Assembly (NCBI RefSeq): GCF_018310535.1
Contig: NZ_CP074102.1
Coordinates: 1,488,001-1,552,000 of the forward strand
Direction: 5' to 3'
Length of the DNA: 64,000 nt
DNA from: Streptomyces mirabilis
GTDB taxonomy: Bacteria; Actinomycetota; Actinomycetes; Streptomycetales; Streptomycetaceae
A program made the position numbers and the translations under genes. Shown here piece after piece: positions 16,051 through 26,784 of this stretch. The notes below the pieces were generated by a model. That model did not search any database and was not told the origin of the DNA. It worked only from the letters and a program-made list of their open reading frames with translations. How positions within the stretch are numbered: the stretch's first letter is position 1; each line of letters starts with the position of its first letter.

Positions 16051-17124
16051 ATGACGAGGAAGAGCATCACGGACGCCGGGAGCCGGCGCACGATCCGGGA
16101 CGTAGCGGCCCGCGCGGGGGTGTCCGCGTCGACGGTGTCGCGGGTGCTCGGCGGCGATTACCCGGTGAGCACGGCGACGCGTACCCGGGTGATGCGGGCG
16201 GTCCGTGAGCTGGACTATGTGGCCGACGCCCGCGCCAAGGCGATCGCCGGGGCCGGCACACCGACGCTCGCGTTCGTCCTCGAGGACATCACCGGGCCGT
16301 CGTTCGCGCACATGGCGCACGGCGTGGAGCGCGAGGCGACCCGGCTCGGCCATCTGTGCTTGGTGTGCAGCACGGACGGCGATGCCGAACACGAGCTGGA
16401 GTTCATCGAGATGATGCGCGCCCAGCGGGCCGCCGCGGTGATCCTGGTCGGCGGTGCCACGGACACCGCGGAGTACCGTGCGCGGATGGCCCGCATCGCC
16501 GACTCCCTCGCGTCGGCCGGGTCACGGCTCGTCCTGTGCGGGCGGCCACCGCTGGACCCTGGCACGCCGGTGACGGTCATCGAGTACGACAACGAGGGCG
16601 GAGCCTACGCCCTGTGCGCGCACGTCCTCGCCCAGGGTCACCGGCGGGTCCTGTTTCTCGGGGGCAAGCCGGACAGCACCACGGCCCTGGGCCGCGAGCG
16701 CGGTTACCTCGCCGCTCACCGGGCACGCGGCCTCGAACCCGACCCGGCGCTGCGTCCGACCGGCGACTTCACCCGCGACTCGGGCCACCGCCTGATGCGC
16801 CGGGCGCTGGAGCAGGACCTGGACTTCACGGCGGTGATGGCCTCCACCGACATGGTCGCCTCTGGCGCCCTGACCGCCCTGCACGAGGCGGGTCTGCGCG
16901 TCCCGGCCGACGTCTCCCTCGTCGGCTACGACGACATCCCCTTCGCCCGCGACCTCCACCCCCCGCTGACGACGGTCCACGTCCCCTACGAGGAACTGGG
17001 CCGCCTGGCTGTCCGCACCGCCCTGGGCCGCACGCCGGATGCCCCGAACGAACACCTTCTCCTGGGGACACATGTAGTGGTGCGCGACTCTGTGGCGGGG
17101 CCAGCGGGTGGGGCCCGCCGATAG
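16051..17124 (+). CDS. LacI-family transcriptional repressor
   Basis: A 357-residue repressor. The N-terminal helix-turn-helix and hinge read TIRDVAARAGVSASTVSRVL then YPVSTATRTRVMRAVRELDY. A periplasmic-binding-protein-like sugar sensor follows, ending THVVVRDSV. It is closely related to the LacI at 30739, with shared blocks EYDNEGGAYA, FTAVMASTDMVASGA and VGYDDIPFA. The operator AACCGGTT lies upstream of this gene and of the uronate-oligosaccharide operon, so it may repress that operon and itself; this is inference. It sits where the amidase would be in the decayed second copy of the 7.4-10.9 kb block, so its insertion there was probably secondary. Confidence 0.88.
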   Translation: MTRKSITDAGSRRTIRDVAARAGVSASTVSRVLGGDYPVSTATRTRVMRAVRELDYVADARAKAIAGAGTPTLAFVLEDITGPSFAHMAHGVEREATRLGHLCLVCSTDGDAEHELEFIEMMRAQRAAAVILVGGATDTAEYRARMARIADSLASAGSRLVLCGRPPLDPGTPVTVIEYDNEGGAYALCAHVLAQGHRRVLFLGGKPDSTTALGRERGYLAAHRARGLEPDPALRPTGDFTRDSGHRLMRRALEQDLDFTAVMASTDMVASGALTALHEAGLRVPADVSLVGYDDIPFARDLHPPLTTVHVPYEELGRLAVRTALGRTPDAPNEHLLLGTHVVVRDSVAGPAGGARR

Positions 17125-17135
17125 AAACCGGTTGC
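17124..17135. promoter_or_regulatory. Second AACCGGTT operator-like site
   Basis: GAAACCGGTTGC starts on the last base of the lacI stop codon. It could be an auxiliary site for looping, or a relic of the promoter of a lost downstream gene. Confidence 0.45.
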
Positions 17136-17171
17136 GGCACGTGGGCGAACCGGCAGAGGGGCGCGCTGCGG

Positions 17172-18646
<1,475 letters not shown>

Positions 18647-18750
18647 CCGACCACCAGTTCCTCGCCCCTCGCGAACGGTTCACATCAGAGCATCACATCA
18701 CCTCCGGCCATTCCTGCGGACGTCCCTGACGGGCGGACTTCCGGACGTCC

Positions 18751-19998
18751 CTATTTGGCGTACATCAACGTGCCGAAGCCGAGCTGGTCGAAGCCTCCGC
18801 TGTTCGGGCCGTAGTCCCCGCCGCCGCCCTCGGGGCGGACGCTCTCCGCCATGGCCTGGATATACGGGACGGAGAGCCCGCGGCGGCGCGCGTAGTGGTA
18901 GTACAGGATGTCCCAGACCGGCCGGATCTCGCCGCGGCTCGCGGACGAGATCACGGTCTGCGACTGCTGGGCGCAGCTCTGGCCCGTGCCCCACGTGTAC
19001 GTCGCGTAGGGCACGTCCTGGCCGAGGTTGTACTTGGCGACGTACTGGGCACACTTCATGATCCGGTCGTTGCTGTAGCCGTACAGGTCGTCGCCCTGGG
19101 ACCAGGCCATCTCGCAGAAGGCGCCGAGCTGACCCATGCCCATCATGGTGTGGCCCTGGTCCCGGCCGCTCTCCTGGTACTGGGCCAGGCCCTGGCTGTC
19201 GTAGACGAACGGGATGGCGTGAGAGATGGATCCGTTGCCCGCGCCGTTCTTGAAGTAGTTCACCGCCTGGTCGTACTTGGCCGCGTCGTCGCAGAGGATG
19301 CCGATGGCCAGGATCGAGTTCATGTTGCACAGATCCCAGTTGGCCCAGTAGTTGGTGATGCAGGCGGTGTTGTGGTTGAGCAGGAAGTCGTTGTTGAGCG
19401 GGTAGAAGACGTCGAGCATCATCGTCTTGAACCGCGCGAGGTCGAACCCGGCGTAGCCACGCATGAGTTCGGCGGCGTTCGCGAACTGGTAGCCGTAGAT
19501 CCCGGCGGCCAGGAACCGGTCGGCGTTGCCGGTGACGGTGGTGAGCTTGGCCGACCAGGCGTTGAGGATCTTGACGGCCGTGTCGCCGTTGGCGGCGGTC
19601 CCCGCGATCTTCCAGCGCAGGGCGTTCTGGTAGGCGGCGTGGATGTCGTTGTAGAGGATGCCGTAGTTCTCGCCGGTGCCGCCGCGGATGATGGTGGCCT
19701 GCGGGGTGGGGGTCCAGGTGCCGGCCGAGTGGCCGTTGGCGGTCAGGCGGTTCCAGCCGGGGAGCCACGGGTCGTCGCCCGCGGCGACCCGTACCTTGGC
19801 GCGGTTGAGCTCTCCGTAGGCGTGCAGCATTCCGGGGTGGGTGAAGGTCGCCGGTGCGGCGTCCGCGGTACCACCGGTCAGGGCGTCGGCACCGGTGCCG
19901 ACGGCGAGTGCGGCGGTGAGACCGCCGGTGGCCCTCAGGAGACCGCGGCGGCTCAACTCAGGCTTTTGGAGTGGCTGGTGGGGGGATGTGCGGCTCAT
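18751..19998 (-). CDS. Tat-exported polysaccharide lyase, alginate-lyase-like fold
   Basis: A 415-residue exported protein with a twin-arginine leader (ELSRRGLLRATGG). The mature part is an all-helical toroid of the alginate-lyase superfamily (PF05426 type). The hallmark ESGRDQGHTMMGMGQLG and the NYWANWDLCNMNSILAIG block are both present. It would eliminate uronic-acid-containing polymers; which polymer is uncertain, but the GH28-like neighbour points to pectin or another uronan. ATG 19998 is preferred over ATG 20019 because GGAG lies ahead of it. It is last in a six-gene operon and shares the same domain with the next upstream gene. Confidence 0.8.
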   Translation of the reverse strand: MSRTSPHQPLQKPELSRRGLLRATGGLTAALAVGTGADALTGGTADAAPATFTHPGMLHAYGELNRAKVRVAAGDDPWLPGWNRLTANGHSAGTWTPTPQATIIRGGTGENYGILYNDIHAAYQNALRWKIAGTAANGDTAVKILNAWSAKLTTVTGNADRFLAAGIYGYQFANAAELMRGYAGFDLARFKTMMLDVFYPLNNDFLLNHNTACITNYWANWDLCNMNSILAIGILCDDAAKYDQAVNYFKNGAGNGSISHAIPFVYDSQGLAQYQESGRDQGHTMMGMGQLGAFCEMAWSQGDDLYGYSNDRIMKCAQYVAKYNLGQDVPYATYTWGTGQSCAQQSQTVISSASRGEIRPVWDILYYHYARRRGLSVPYIQAMAESVRPEGGGGDYGPNSGGFDQLGFGTLMYAK

Positions 19999-20026
19999 CG
20001 CGATGCAGCTCCAATCCATGGAGGAT

Positions 20027-23000
20027 CTAGAGGGAGGTGATGCTCACCTCGTCGAACTCGGTGGTGCAGCGGGCCAGGGGGCTGCGCGAGCAGACCACGA
20101 GGCCCACGTAGTAGGGGGCGTCACCGAAGCCGGGGATCTCTCCCGCGGCGAGGGGGGTCCAGGTGGCGCCGTCGTCGGTGGAGACGGCTGCGCTGAAGGC
20201 GGTCCCGGCGCGCTTCAGTCGCAGCAGGCTGGGGAGGGTGACCGCGGCGGTGCCGGAGAAGGCGGAGGCACCCGCCACGGTCTTGCGGAGCATGAGCTGC
20301 GCGATGGTGCCGCCCGTGACGATCAACCCGGCCGCCTGGTCGAACGGCGACAGGGACTTGGCCATGAGCACCCCCACCCGATCCGCACTGGCGCCGGTAC
20401 GCGAGAGAAGCCGGGTGGTGATCTCGCAGTCGCCGGTAACGGGCTGTCGTACGAACTGGCCCGTCATTCCCTGGCCGTTGACGGACAGGTCGACCCCCGC
20501 GCCGCGGACCGTGAAGGCTCCCCCGTCGTACGCCGTGCTGCCGGGGGTACGGATCGCCACCACGCCGAGGGTCCCGAAGTCCCGGTCGTCGAGGACGACG
20601 TCGCCGAGGTCGCCGTACGTCCACGGGTCGGGTGGGGGCGTGCCCACCGTGAGAGTCAGGGTGCCGGAAGCGGTCCCGGACGCGTTGCCCGCGGTCGTGG
20701 TGACGGTGAACTCACCTGTCTGGGTGGGGGTTCCGGAGATGAGACCGGTGCGCCGGTCGACGCGGAGCCCGTCGGGCAGGCCGTCCGCGGTAAACCGTAC
20801 GGGCTCGTGCGAGGCCCGCAGCAGATGGCGGAAGGCGCCGCCCTGGTTCGCGAACGCGGCAATCGCGGAGGTGAGTTCAGGCTTGGTCGGCGTCGGCATC
20901 ACGGCGTGCGCGCGCGCCGAACGCGGACCGCGACCGCCGGTATTGGTCTTGGCGACCGCGTAGTGGTAGGTCGTTCCGGGCGTCCCCGTCGCGTCGGTGC
21001 ACCGGGGTCGGGTGCCGAAGCCGACCGGGCCGACGCCGGTGGCGAGGGTCTCGTAGGGTCCGCCGGCGCGTGTGGAGCGCAGCACCGTGTACTGGGCCGC
21101 GGGGTCCGGGTCACTCCAGGCCAGCTCGACGGCGTCGGCGCCCGTGGCAGCGCGCAGGTTGGCGGCGGTGCGCGTGGGGCGCGGCACCGACCAGACATCG
21201 CCGGCGGAGGAGATCACGCTGACGTTGTCGAAGGCGCCGGTACCGGTCTCGGCGTAGTCCTCGTCGATGCCAAGGCAGGAGGTGAGGGCGAGGCCCGCGT
21301 ACGCGGTACGCCCCAACTCGACTTCTGTGGAGCCGACTTCGGTCCACCGGATACCGTCCGGCGAGATGGCCCCGGTACAGCGGTTGCCCCTCCGGGTCAC
21401 CCGAACCCAGTACGGCGCCCGCAGCCGGTAGCCGTCGCCCGCGCCCTCGACGTACGGCGCTTCCAGCGGCGTGGCCGAGTCCGGCAGCTCGCCGAGTTCG
21501 GAGATCGGGAAGGATGCGTTAGTGGTGATCGTCTGCTGCTGGGACGGCGGCACGGGTGTGCTGCCGGTGGCGGAGACCGTCGCCCCCGCCTTTGGGCGTA
21601 CGGTCCACACGCCGCTCCAGGTGTGCAGCGGCAGCCCCTGGATCAGCATGGCGGCGTGTGCCGCGCCCGCGTCGAGGGAGGCGCGGACCGTGACACCGAT
21701 CTTGGAGTACTGCGAGCTGAGCGGCCACACGATCCGTGCGGTGACCGTGCCGTCGCCGTGCAGCAAAAGGTGTGCCAGGCGGTAGGTGTCGGCGGTGCCG
21801 GATGCCTCCAGCACGAACCGCTCGCCGTCGAAGACAGCGGCGCCGGGGATCCGCACCTCGCCGACGTCCCGGGTCGACCAGGGTTCGGGGAGCCCGGCGG
21901 TGGCCGCCGCCCAGGTCGAATTATCACTGCTGCCCCGGGAGTTGGAGGCGGAGATCGTGTAGAAGTACGTACGGCCGGCGTGTACATCGCTGTCGGTGTA
22001 CGTCGGCATGTCGACGCCGGACGCGATCTGCTCGTACGGGCCCTCGGCTGCGTCGGCCCGCCGGACCGTGTAGGAGGCGGCCCACGCGGACGGCAGCCAG
22101 GTCACGGTGACGGTCTTGTCGTCGCCCACCGCCGTGACGCCCGCCGGAGCCGTCGGCACGGTCGGCGAGAGGGCCGTCGCGCCGGCGTAGGCGAAGGTGC
22201 CCCAGCTTGGCAGGTCGTCGTTGCTGCCCTCGACGACGCGGGCGCCGCCGGTGCCGCGGAAGACGGCGTCCTTCGTGTACGGGGCGTCGAGGCCGCGGAC
22301 ACCCGCGTAGTGCGCGTACGCCATCTCGTAGATCGGCGGCATGGTGCCGCGCCCGGTGGCCGAAACGGTCTTCTTGATGTACTTGCCGGTACGGTCGAGG
22401 TCGGTGACGAAGGGGACGTCACCACCGAGGTTGTAGCGGGCGGCGTACTCGAAGTTGGCGAGGATGCGGTGGGCGTCGTAGCCCCACAGGTCGACGCCCT
22501 GGTTCCAGGCGACCTGGGCGGCGTCGGCGAGCAGGCCGACCGCGAGCTGTTCGTGGCCCTGGTCGCGGCCGCTCTCCTGGCCCTGTCCGGCGTCGGTGAC
22601 GATGCGGTGCAGGACGCTGCCGTTGCCCGCGCCCGCCGCGGCGAAGCGGAGGGTGTCCTCGAAGAGCGGGCGTTCGTCGCAGAACACGCCGATGGCCAGA
22701 ATGGATTGAAGGGACGTCAGATCCCAGTTGCCGTTGGCGTAGAGCATGTAGCCGGAGAGGGCCGGATACCAGACGGTGAGGAAGGACTCCTCGCAGCACG
22801 CGACGTCGGCGTCCGTCCAGCCGTCGTAGCCGGTGTGGCGGAGCAGCTCGGCCGCGTTGACGAACTTGAAGGCCTGGAGCCCGGCGCCGAGCGGGCCGTC
22901 CGCTCCGGTGATGGCGGTCAATGACCCCGACCAGGCGCCCAGGATGTCGCGGGCCTTGTCGGCATGCGCGCGGTCGCCGGTGACGGACCAGACGAGTGCG

Positions 23001-23359
23001 TTCTGGTAGGCGGCGGCCGAGTCGACGACCGCCTGGCTCATGAAGTTCGAGGGGCCACGGCCCCAGGAGGTGATCTGTCCCGTGTTCTGCACGGTGTACG
23101 ACGACGAGGAGCGCGCGTGGGCCGCGAGCGCCAAATAGCCGTCGTAGATGGGCGATTCCTTCGCGGCGATCGCGGCCTTCATACGGGTCAGGTCGTCGGC
23201 GCTGTGCAGGAGTCCGGGGTGGGTGAAGGCCCTGAGGCCGGCTGAGGTGCTGTCGTCGGCCCGTGCCGTGCCGGGCACGAGCAGTCCGCTCGCGCCCGAC
23301 GCCAGCAGCAGGGCCGCGGCGCCGAGGAAGCCCCGGCGGCTCGTGGCGGGGATCGTCAT
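20027..23359 (-). CDS. Large modular Tat-exported polysaccharide lyase
   Basis: A 1110-residue secreted protein. A twin-arginine leader (TSRRGFLGAAALLLASG) is followed by an alginate-lyase-like catalytic domain (about residues 35-370), with the hallmark ESGRDQGHEQLAVG. After it come a fibronectin-III domain (about 375-460), a concanavalin/LamG-like module (about 465-690), a second FnIII (about 695-790), a putative Ig-like segment (DGLPDGLRVDRRTGLISGTP) and a final LamG-like module. The accessory modules probably bind insoluble substrate. Its ATG overlaps the stop of the GH28-like gene (ATGA). The catalytic domain is a paralogue of the next gene in the operon. Confidence 0.82.
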   Translation of the reverse strand: MTIPATSRRGFLGAAALLLASGASGLLVPGTARADDSTSAGLRAFTHPGLLHSADDLTRMKAAIAAKESPIYDGYLALAAHARSSSSYTVQNTGQITSWGRGPSNFMSQAVVDSAAAYQNALVWSVTGDRAHADKARDILGAWSGSLTAITGADGPLGAGLQAFKFVNAAELLRHTGYDGWTDADVACCEESFLTVWYPALSGYMLYANGNWDLTSLQSILAIGVFCDERPLFEDTLRFAAAGAGNGSVLHRIVTDAGQGQESGRDQGHEQLAVGLLADAAQVAWNQGVDLWGYDAHRILANFEYAARYNLGGDVPFVTDLDRTGKYIKKTVSATGRGTMPPIYEMAYAHYAGVRGLDAPYTKDAVFRGTGGARVVEGSNDDLPSWGTFAYAGATALSPTVPTAPAGVTAVGDDKTVTVTWLPSAWAASYTVRRADAAEGPYEQIASGVDMPTYTDSDVHAGRTYFYTISASNSRGSSDNSTWAAATAGLPEPWSTRDVGEVRIPGAAVFDGERFVLEASGTADTYRLAHLLLHGDGTVTARIVWPLSSQYSKIGVTVRASLDAGAAHAAMLIQGLPLHTWSGVWTVRPKAGATVSATGSTPVPPSQQQTITTNASFPISELGELPDSATPLEAPYVEGAGDGYRLRAPYWVRVTRRGNRCTGAISPDGIRWTEVGSTEVELGRTAYAGLALTSCLGIDEDYAETGTGAFDNVSVISSAGDVWSVPRPTRTAANLRAATGADAVELAWSDPDPAAQYTVLRSTRAGGPYETLATGVGPVGFGTRPRCTDATGTPGTTYHYAVAKTNTGGRGPRSARAHAVMPTPTKPELTSAIAAFANQGGAFRHLLRASHEPVRFTADGLPDGLRVDRRTGLISGTPTQTGEFTVTTTAGNASGTASGTLTLTVGTPPPDPWTYGDLGDVVLDDRDFGTLGVVAIRTPGSTAYDGGAFTVRGAGVDLSVNGQGMTGQFVRQPVTGDCEITTRLLSRTGASADRVGVLMAKSLSPFDQAAGLIVTGGTIAQLMLRKTVAGASAFSGTAAVTLPSLLRLKRAGTAFSAAVSTDDGATWTPLAAGEIPGFGDAPYYVGLVVCSRSPLARCTTEFDEVSITSL

Positions 23360-24885
23360 GACGCGGCGGCCGCCTCGGCCTCGGCGGTGGTGAGGAACGT
23401 GAGGTTCAGGACGTGCTCGTTGTAGTACCACTGCACCGAGTCGGTGGTCGCGTACCACTTGGGCTTCTTCATCGAGTCGGCGATAACTGTCCCGTTGATC
23501 ACCAGGTTCTCGAAGGTGACGTCCTTGATGGCGTGGTCGGCGTCGTAGCCGAGGAAGAGCGACGGGTTGGCGTGCGTGCCCGTGTAGGTGAGGTTCTTGA
23601 CGTAGACGTCCTCGATGCCACGGCCGACCGAGGTGTTGTACTTGGTGTTGTACATGACCCGCATGTGGATCACCTGGCCCCAGCGGAAGTCCTCGATGCG
23701 CACGTCCTCGATCAGCACGTTCTTGATGAGGTTGGAGTCGCCGGGGTTGAGGGCGATGCAGCCCTGGTAGCCCATCTGGGGCTCGCGGTGGTCGAGGATG
23801 TCGAGGTTCTTGAAGACCAGGTTCTCCAGCACCTCGGGGGCGTCGGTGTTGCCGTGCGTGCCGACGTTGATCGGGTGCGCGACGTCCGCCCACAGGATGC
23901 AGTTCTGGACGGTGATGTCGCGGGTGTCGCCGTAGTAGTCCCAGCGGTGGGCATAGATCGCGATGCAGTCGTCGGAGTTGCGCAGGAAGCAGCCGTCGAT
24001 GACGACGCTGCTGCTGGAGAAGACGTCGATGCCGTCGCCGTTGCCCCGCGAGCTGAACCCGCGCAGATTCTTGATGTGGACGTTCTCGCTCTCGCCGAGG
24101 GTGGCTATGTAGCCGCCCCCCGGGTTCATGACGATGACGTCCTCGACCCGGATGTTCTTGCTGCCCTCGCACAGGACGCCGTTCGCCGTGCCCGCGTAGA
24201 GCATGCCGTGCCCGGTGAGGGAGGCCTTCTCCACGTCCTTGAAGTAGACCTGGGCGGCCAGGACGGCGCCGCCCTCCAGGTAGACGGTCTTGCCGCTGGG
24301 GACGGTGAGGACGCCGCCCGTGACGGTGTGCATGCCGGGGCCGAAGTAGATGACGTCCGGGTCGTCGGCGGCGGGCGGGTCGGGGTCGATGTGGTTGGTG
24401 AACACATGCAGGCAGTCGAAGACCTGGTCGTTGGTCTGGACGACGACGTCCCGCGGCTCGTCGAGGGTGAAACGGACGGTGTCGCCGAGCAGTTCGGGGG
24501 TGATGCCGAGCGCATCGGGTCTCACGCGGGCCTTGGTGGTGCCGCCCTTGAGGTAGGTGATCTCAAGTTCGACGGAGCCGCGGAAGTCGAAGTACACCAT
24601 CGACGTGTCCCAGACCTTGCCCGACCCGGTGGTGGGGTTGATCTCCTCCAGCCGTGGCCGCCAGATGTCCAGGGTCTGCCACTCGCCGTCGGGGACGACA
24701 CGGACCCGCACCTTGAAGCTGGTGTTGGTCGGCATGGTGGACGGGCGCGGGTAGGTGACCAGCTTCGGCGCGGAGTTGTCGTCCGCGTGGACCGCCGTGG
24801 CGGTCAGACCGCCGGACAGACCGGCTGCGAGCACGGTGGCACCCGCCGCCTGGAGTGCGGTGCGGCGGGACAGTGGCGTGTTCAT
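23356..24885 (-). CDS. Tat-exported GH28-like (polygalacturonase-type) beta-helix hydrolase
   Basis: A 509-residue secreted protein with twin-arginine leader LSRRTALQAAGATVLA. An N-terminal beta-sandwich (about residues 40-155) precedes a right-handed beta-helix. The carboxylate motifs of polygalacturonase-type enzymes are visible: GNGDGID at 281-287 and SDDC at 304-307. The sandwich-plus-helix arrangement also occurs in GH49, so the family is slightly open, but the operon of lyases supports a uronan or pectin substrate. The stop overlaps the start of the modular lyase. Confidence 0.78.
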   Translation of the reverse strand: MNTPLSRRTALQAAGATVLAAGLSGGLTATAVHADDNSAPKLVTYPRPSTMPTNTSFKVRVRVVPDGEWQTLDIWRPRLEEINPTTGSGKVWDTSMVYFDFRGSVELEITYLKGGTTKARVRPDALGITPELLGDTVRFTLDEPRDVVVQTNDQVFDCLHVFTNHIDPDPPAADDPDVIYFGPGMHTVTGGVLTVPSGKTVYLEGGAVLAAQVYFKDVEKASLTGHGMLYAGTANGVLCEGSKNIRVEDVIVMNPGGGYIATLGESENVHIKNLRGFSSRGNGDGIDVFSSSSVVIDGCFLRNSDDCIAIYAHRWDYYGDTRDITVQNCILWADVAHPINVGTHGNTDAPEVLENLVFKNLDILDHREPQMGYQGCIALNPGDSNLIKNVLIEDVRIEDFRWGQVIHMRVMYNTKYNTSVGRGIEDVYVKNLTYTGTHANPSLFLGYDADHAIKDVTFENLVINGTVIADSMKKPKWYATTDSVQWYYNEHVLNLTFLTTAEAEAAAAS

Positions 24886-24925
24886 CTATGGCTCCTTGCG
24901 ATGGTGAACAAAGGGGAATGGAAGG

Positions 24926-25789
24926 TCACTTGAGGCCGGAGGTCGACATCCCGGCGACGAAACCGCGCTGGGCGACGAGGAAGACCAGCAGGATGGGGAC
25001 GACGTACATCACCGAGGCCGCGGCCTGGAGGTTGGCGACCGGCGTTCCGGCCGACGTGACGTAGGTGGACATGACGGCGACGGCGAGCGTGGAGCGGTCG
25101 GTGGACAGCAGCAGCTGCGGGGCGATGTAGTCGCCCCAGGACCAGGTGAAGGCGATCACGAAGCTCGCGGACAGCGCGGGCCAGGACTGCGGCAGGAAGA
25201 TCCGCCAGAAGACCGCTGTGTAGCCGCAGCCGTCGACAATCGCGGCCTCCTCCAGTTCGCGGGGCAGACCGGCGAAGAACTGGCGGAAGAGGAAGACGAG
25301 ATACGGCGCGGCGGACAGACCCCACAGAACCCACGGCCAGTAGGTGTCGACCATGCCGAGCTTGGCGAAGATCAGGTAGGTCGGCAGGAGCGTGATGAGC
25401 TGGGGCAGCATCATCGAGCCGAGCAGGATGCCGAACAGCATCTTCTTGCCGGGCGCGTCGAGGCGGGCGAATCCGAAACCGACCCAGGCCGAACTCAGGG
25501 TGACCAAGGTGGCGTAGATGAGGGCGATGATCAGGGAGTTGCGGGCATAGCCCAGGAAGTCGATCAGGTTGAAGGCGTCCGCGAAGTTGCTCCACTGGAA
25601 GTGGTCGGGCAGCCAGTGCACGGGCGAGGCGGCCAGTTCGGCCGGGGTCTTCAGTCCGGTGAGGATCAACCAGCCGAAGGGACCGAGGAACAACCCGATG
25701 ACGGCGACGAGAACGGTGTAGAGGACAAGGCGGTTGACGCGTACCCGCACCCGGGGAGCGGAGTTGGGGGACAGGCTGGACGCGGTCAC
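24926..25789 (-). CDS. Sugar ABC transporter permease (MalG type)
   Basis: A 287-residue inner-membrane protein with six helices and the ABC-permease coupling loop EEAAIVDGCGYTAVFWRIFLP. GTG at 25789 has GGAGGCGAAGAA upstream and overlaps the stop of the preceding permease (GTGA). It pairs with the MalF-type permease and binding protein just upstream to import oligosaccharides released by the encoded lyases. As is usual for CUT1 importers in Streptomyces, no ATPase gene is nearby, so the shared MsiK-type ATPase would be needed. Confidence 0.88.
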   Translation of the reverse strand: MTASSLSPNSAPRVRVRVNRLVLYTVLVAVIGLFLGPFGWLILTGLKTPAELAASPVHWLPDHFQWSNFADAFNLIDFLGYARNSLIIALIYATLVTLSSAWVGFGFARLDAPGKKMLFGILLGSMMLPQLITLLPTYLIFAKLGMVDTYWPWVLWGLSAAPYLVFLFRQFFAGLPRELEEAAIVDGCGYTAVFWRIFLPQSWPALSASFVIAFTWSWGDYIAPQLLLSTDRSTLAVAVMSTYVTSAGTPVANLQAAASVMYVVPILLVFLVAQRGFVAGMSTSGLK

Positions 25790-26784
25790 TTCTTCGCCTC
25801 CGGGTCGACGTTGTAGAACACCACACCGGACGTGAACTTGAAGATGAGTCCGGTCACGATGAGGATCAGGACGAAGAGCACCCACAGGAGTGCGGAGGCG
25901 TAGCCGTAACGGCCGAGCGCGAAATACTGACTGAACACGTGCATCATGTACAGGTAGTTGGACTGCGGCAGCGCGGTGACGCCCGCCGTGGTGCCGTCCG
26001 GCGACAGCAGCAGCGGCATGATGGTCTGCACCGAGGCGATCACGCCGGTCACCGTCTGGAAGAGCAGCACCGGGGAGAGCAGCGGCACGGTGACGCTGCG
26101 GAAGGTTCGCCAGGCGCTCGCCCCGTCGATGCGGGCCGCCTCATGGAGTTCGCGGGGCACCTCCTGGAGGCCGGCCAGTGAGATGATCATGATGTTTCCG
26201 GCGGCCCACAGCACGCTCATCAAGAGCACGTACCGCGCGTAGGGGTCGGCGAGCCAGCCGACGGCGTCGATGCCGAAAAGGGTCAGGACACCGTTGGCGG
26301 CGCCGGAGTTCTGGTCGAAGAGCGCCTTGAAGGTGAGGCCCACGCCCACCGGGGGCACCACGGCCGGCAGATAGAGCAAGGTGCGGAACAGTCCGCGTGC
26401 CTTGATCGGCCGGTTGACCAGGACGGCGAGCCCGAGCCCGGCTGTGATCGACAGCGGCACCGAGGTCACCGCGAACAGGCCCGTACGGCCCAGCGCGTCC
26501 CAGGTCTGGGAGTCGGAGAACAGCTCGCGGTAGTTGCCGAGGCCGACGTAGCGCCAGTTGGGCGAGATGCCGTCGAACGTGGTGAAGCTCAGCCACAGCG
26601 CGTACGCCATGGGCAGGACGGTCAGCAGCAGGAACCCGATGATCCAGGGCGCGGTGAACCGGTAGAACGCCCGGTGCCTGCGCGTGGCCATGGAGGTCCG
26701 CGGCCGCCCCGCGGCCCGCGTGCGGCTCGCGCTCGCCGTCGGGCCGGGCCGGTCCGCGATGGAGGAGATCTGGTCGACCGTCAT
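25786..26784 (-). CDS. Sugar ABC transporter permease (MalF type)
   Basis: A 332-residue permease with six membrane helices after a charged 45-residue N-terminal tail. The coupling motif is HEAARIDGASAWRTFRSVTV. ATG 26784 overlaps the stop of the binding-protein gene and has AAGGAG at good distance. It forms the membrane channel with the MalG-type partner. Confidence 0.88.
   Translation of the reverse strand: MTVDQISSIADRPGPTASASRTRAAGRPRTSMATRRHRAFYRFTAPWIIGFLLLTVLPMAYALWLSFTTFDGISPNWRYVGLGNYRELFSDSQTWDALGRTGLFAVTSVPLSITAGLGLAVLVNRPIKARGLFRTLLYLPAVVPPVGVGLTFKALFDQNSGAANGVLTLFGIDAVGWLADPYARYVLLMSVLWAAGNIMIISLAGLQEVPRELHEAARIDGASAWRTFRSVTVPLLSPVLLFQTVTGVIASVQTIMPLLLSPDGTTAGVTALPQSNYLYMMHVFSQYFALGRYGYASALLWVLFVLILIVTGLIFKFTSGVVFYNVDPEAKK

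Noticed and set aside
20027-24172. A 1381-codon frame that would fuse the modular lyase to upstream sequence
   Set aside because: The upstream part overlaps the GH28-like gene in another frame. The Tat leader beginning at 23359 marks the true start.
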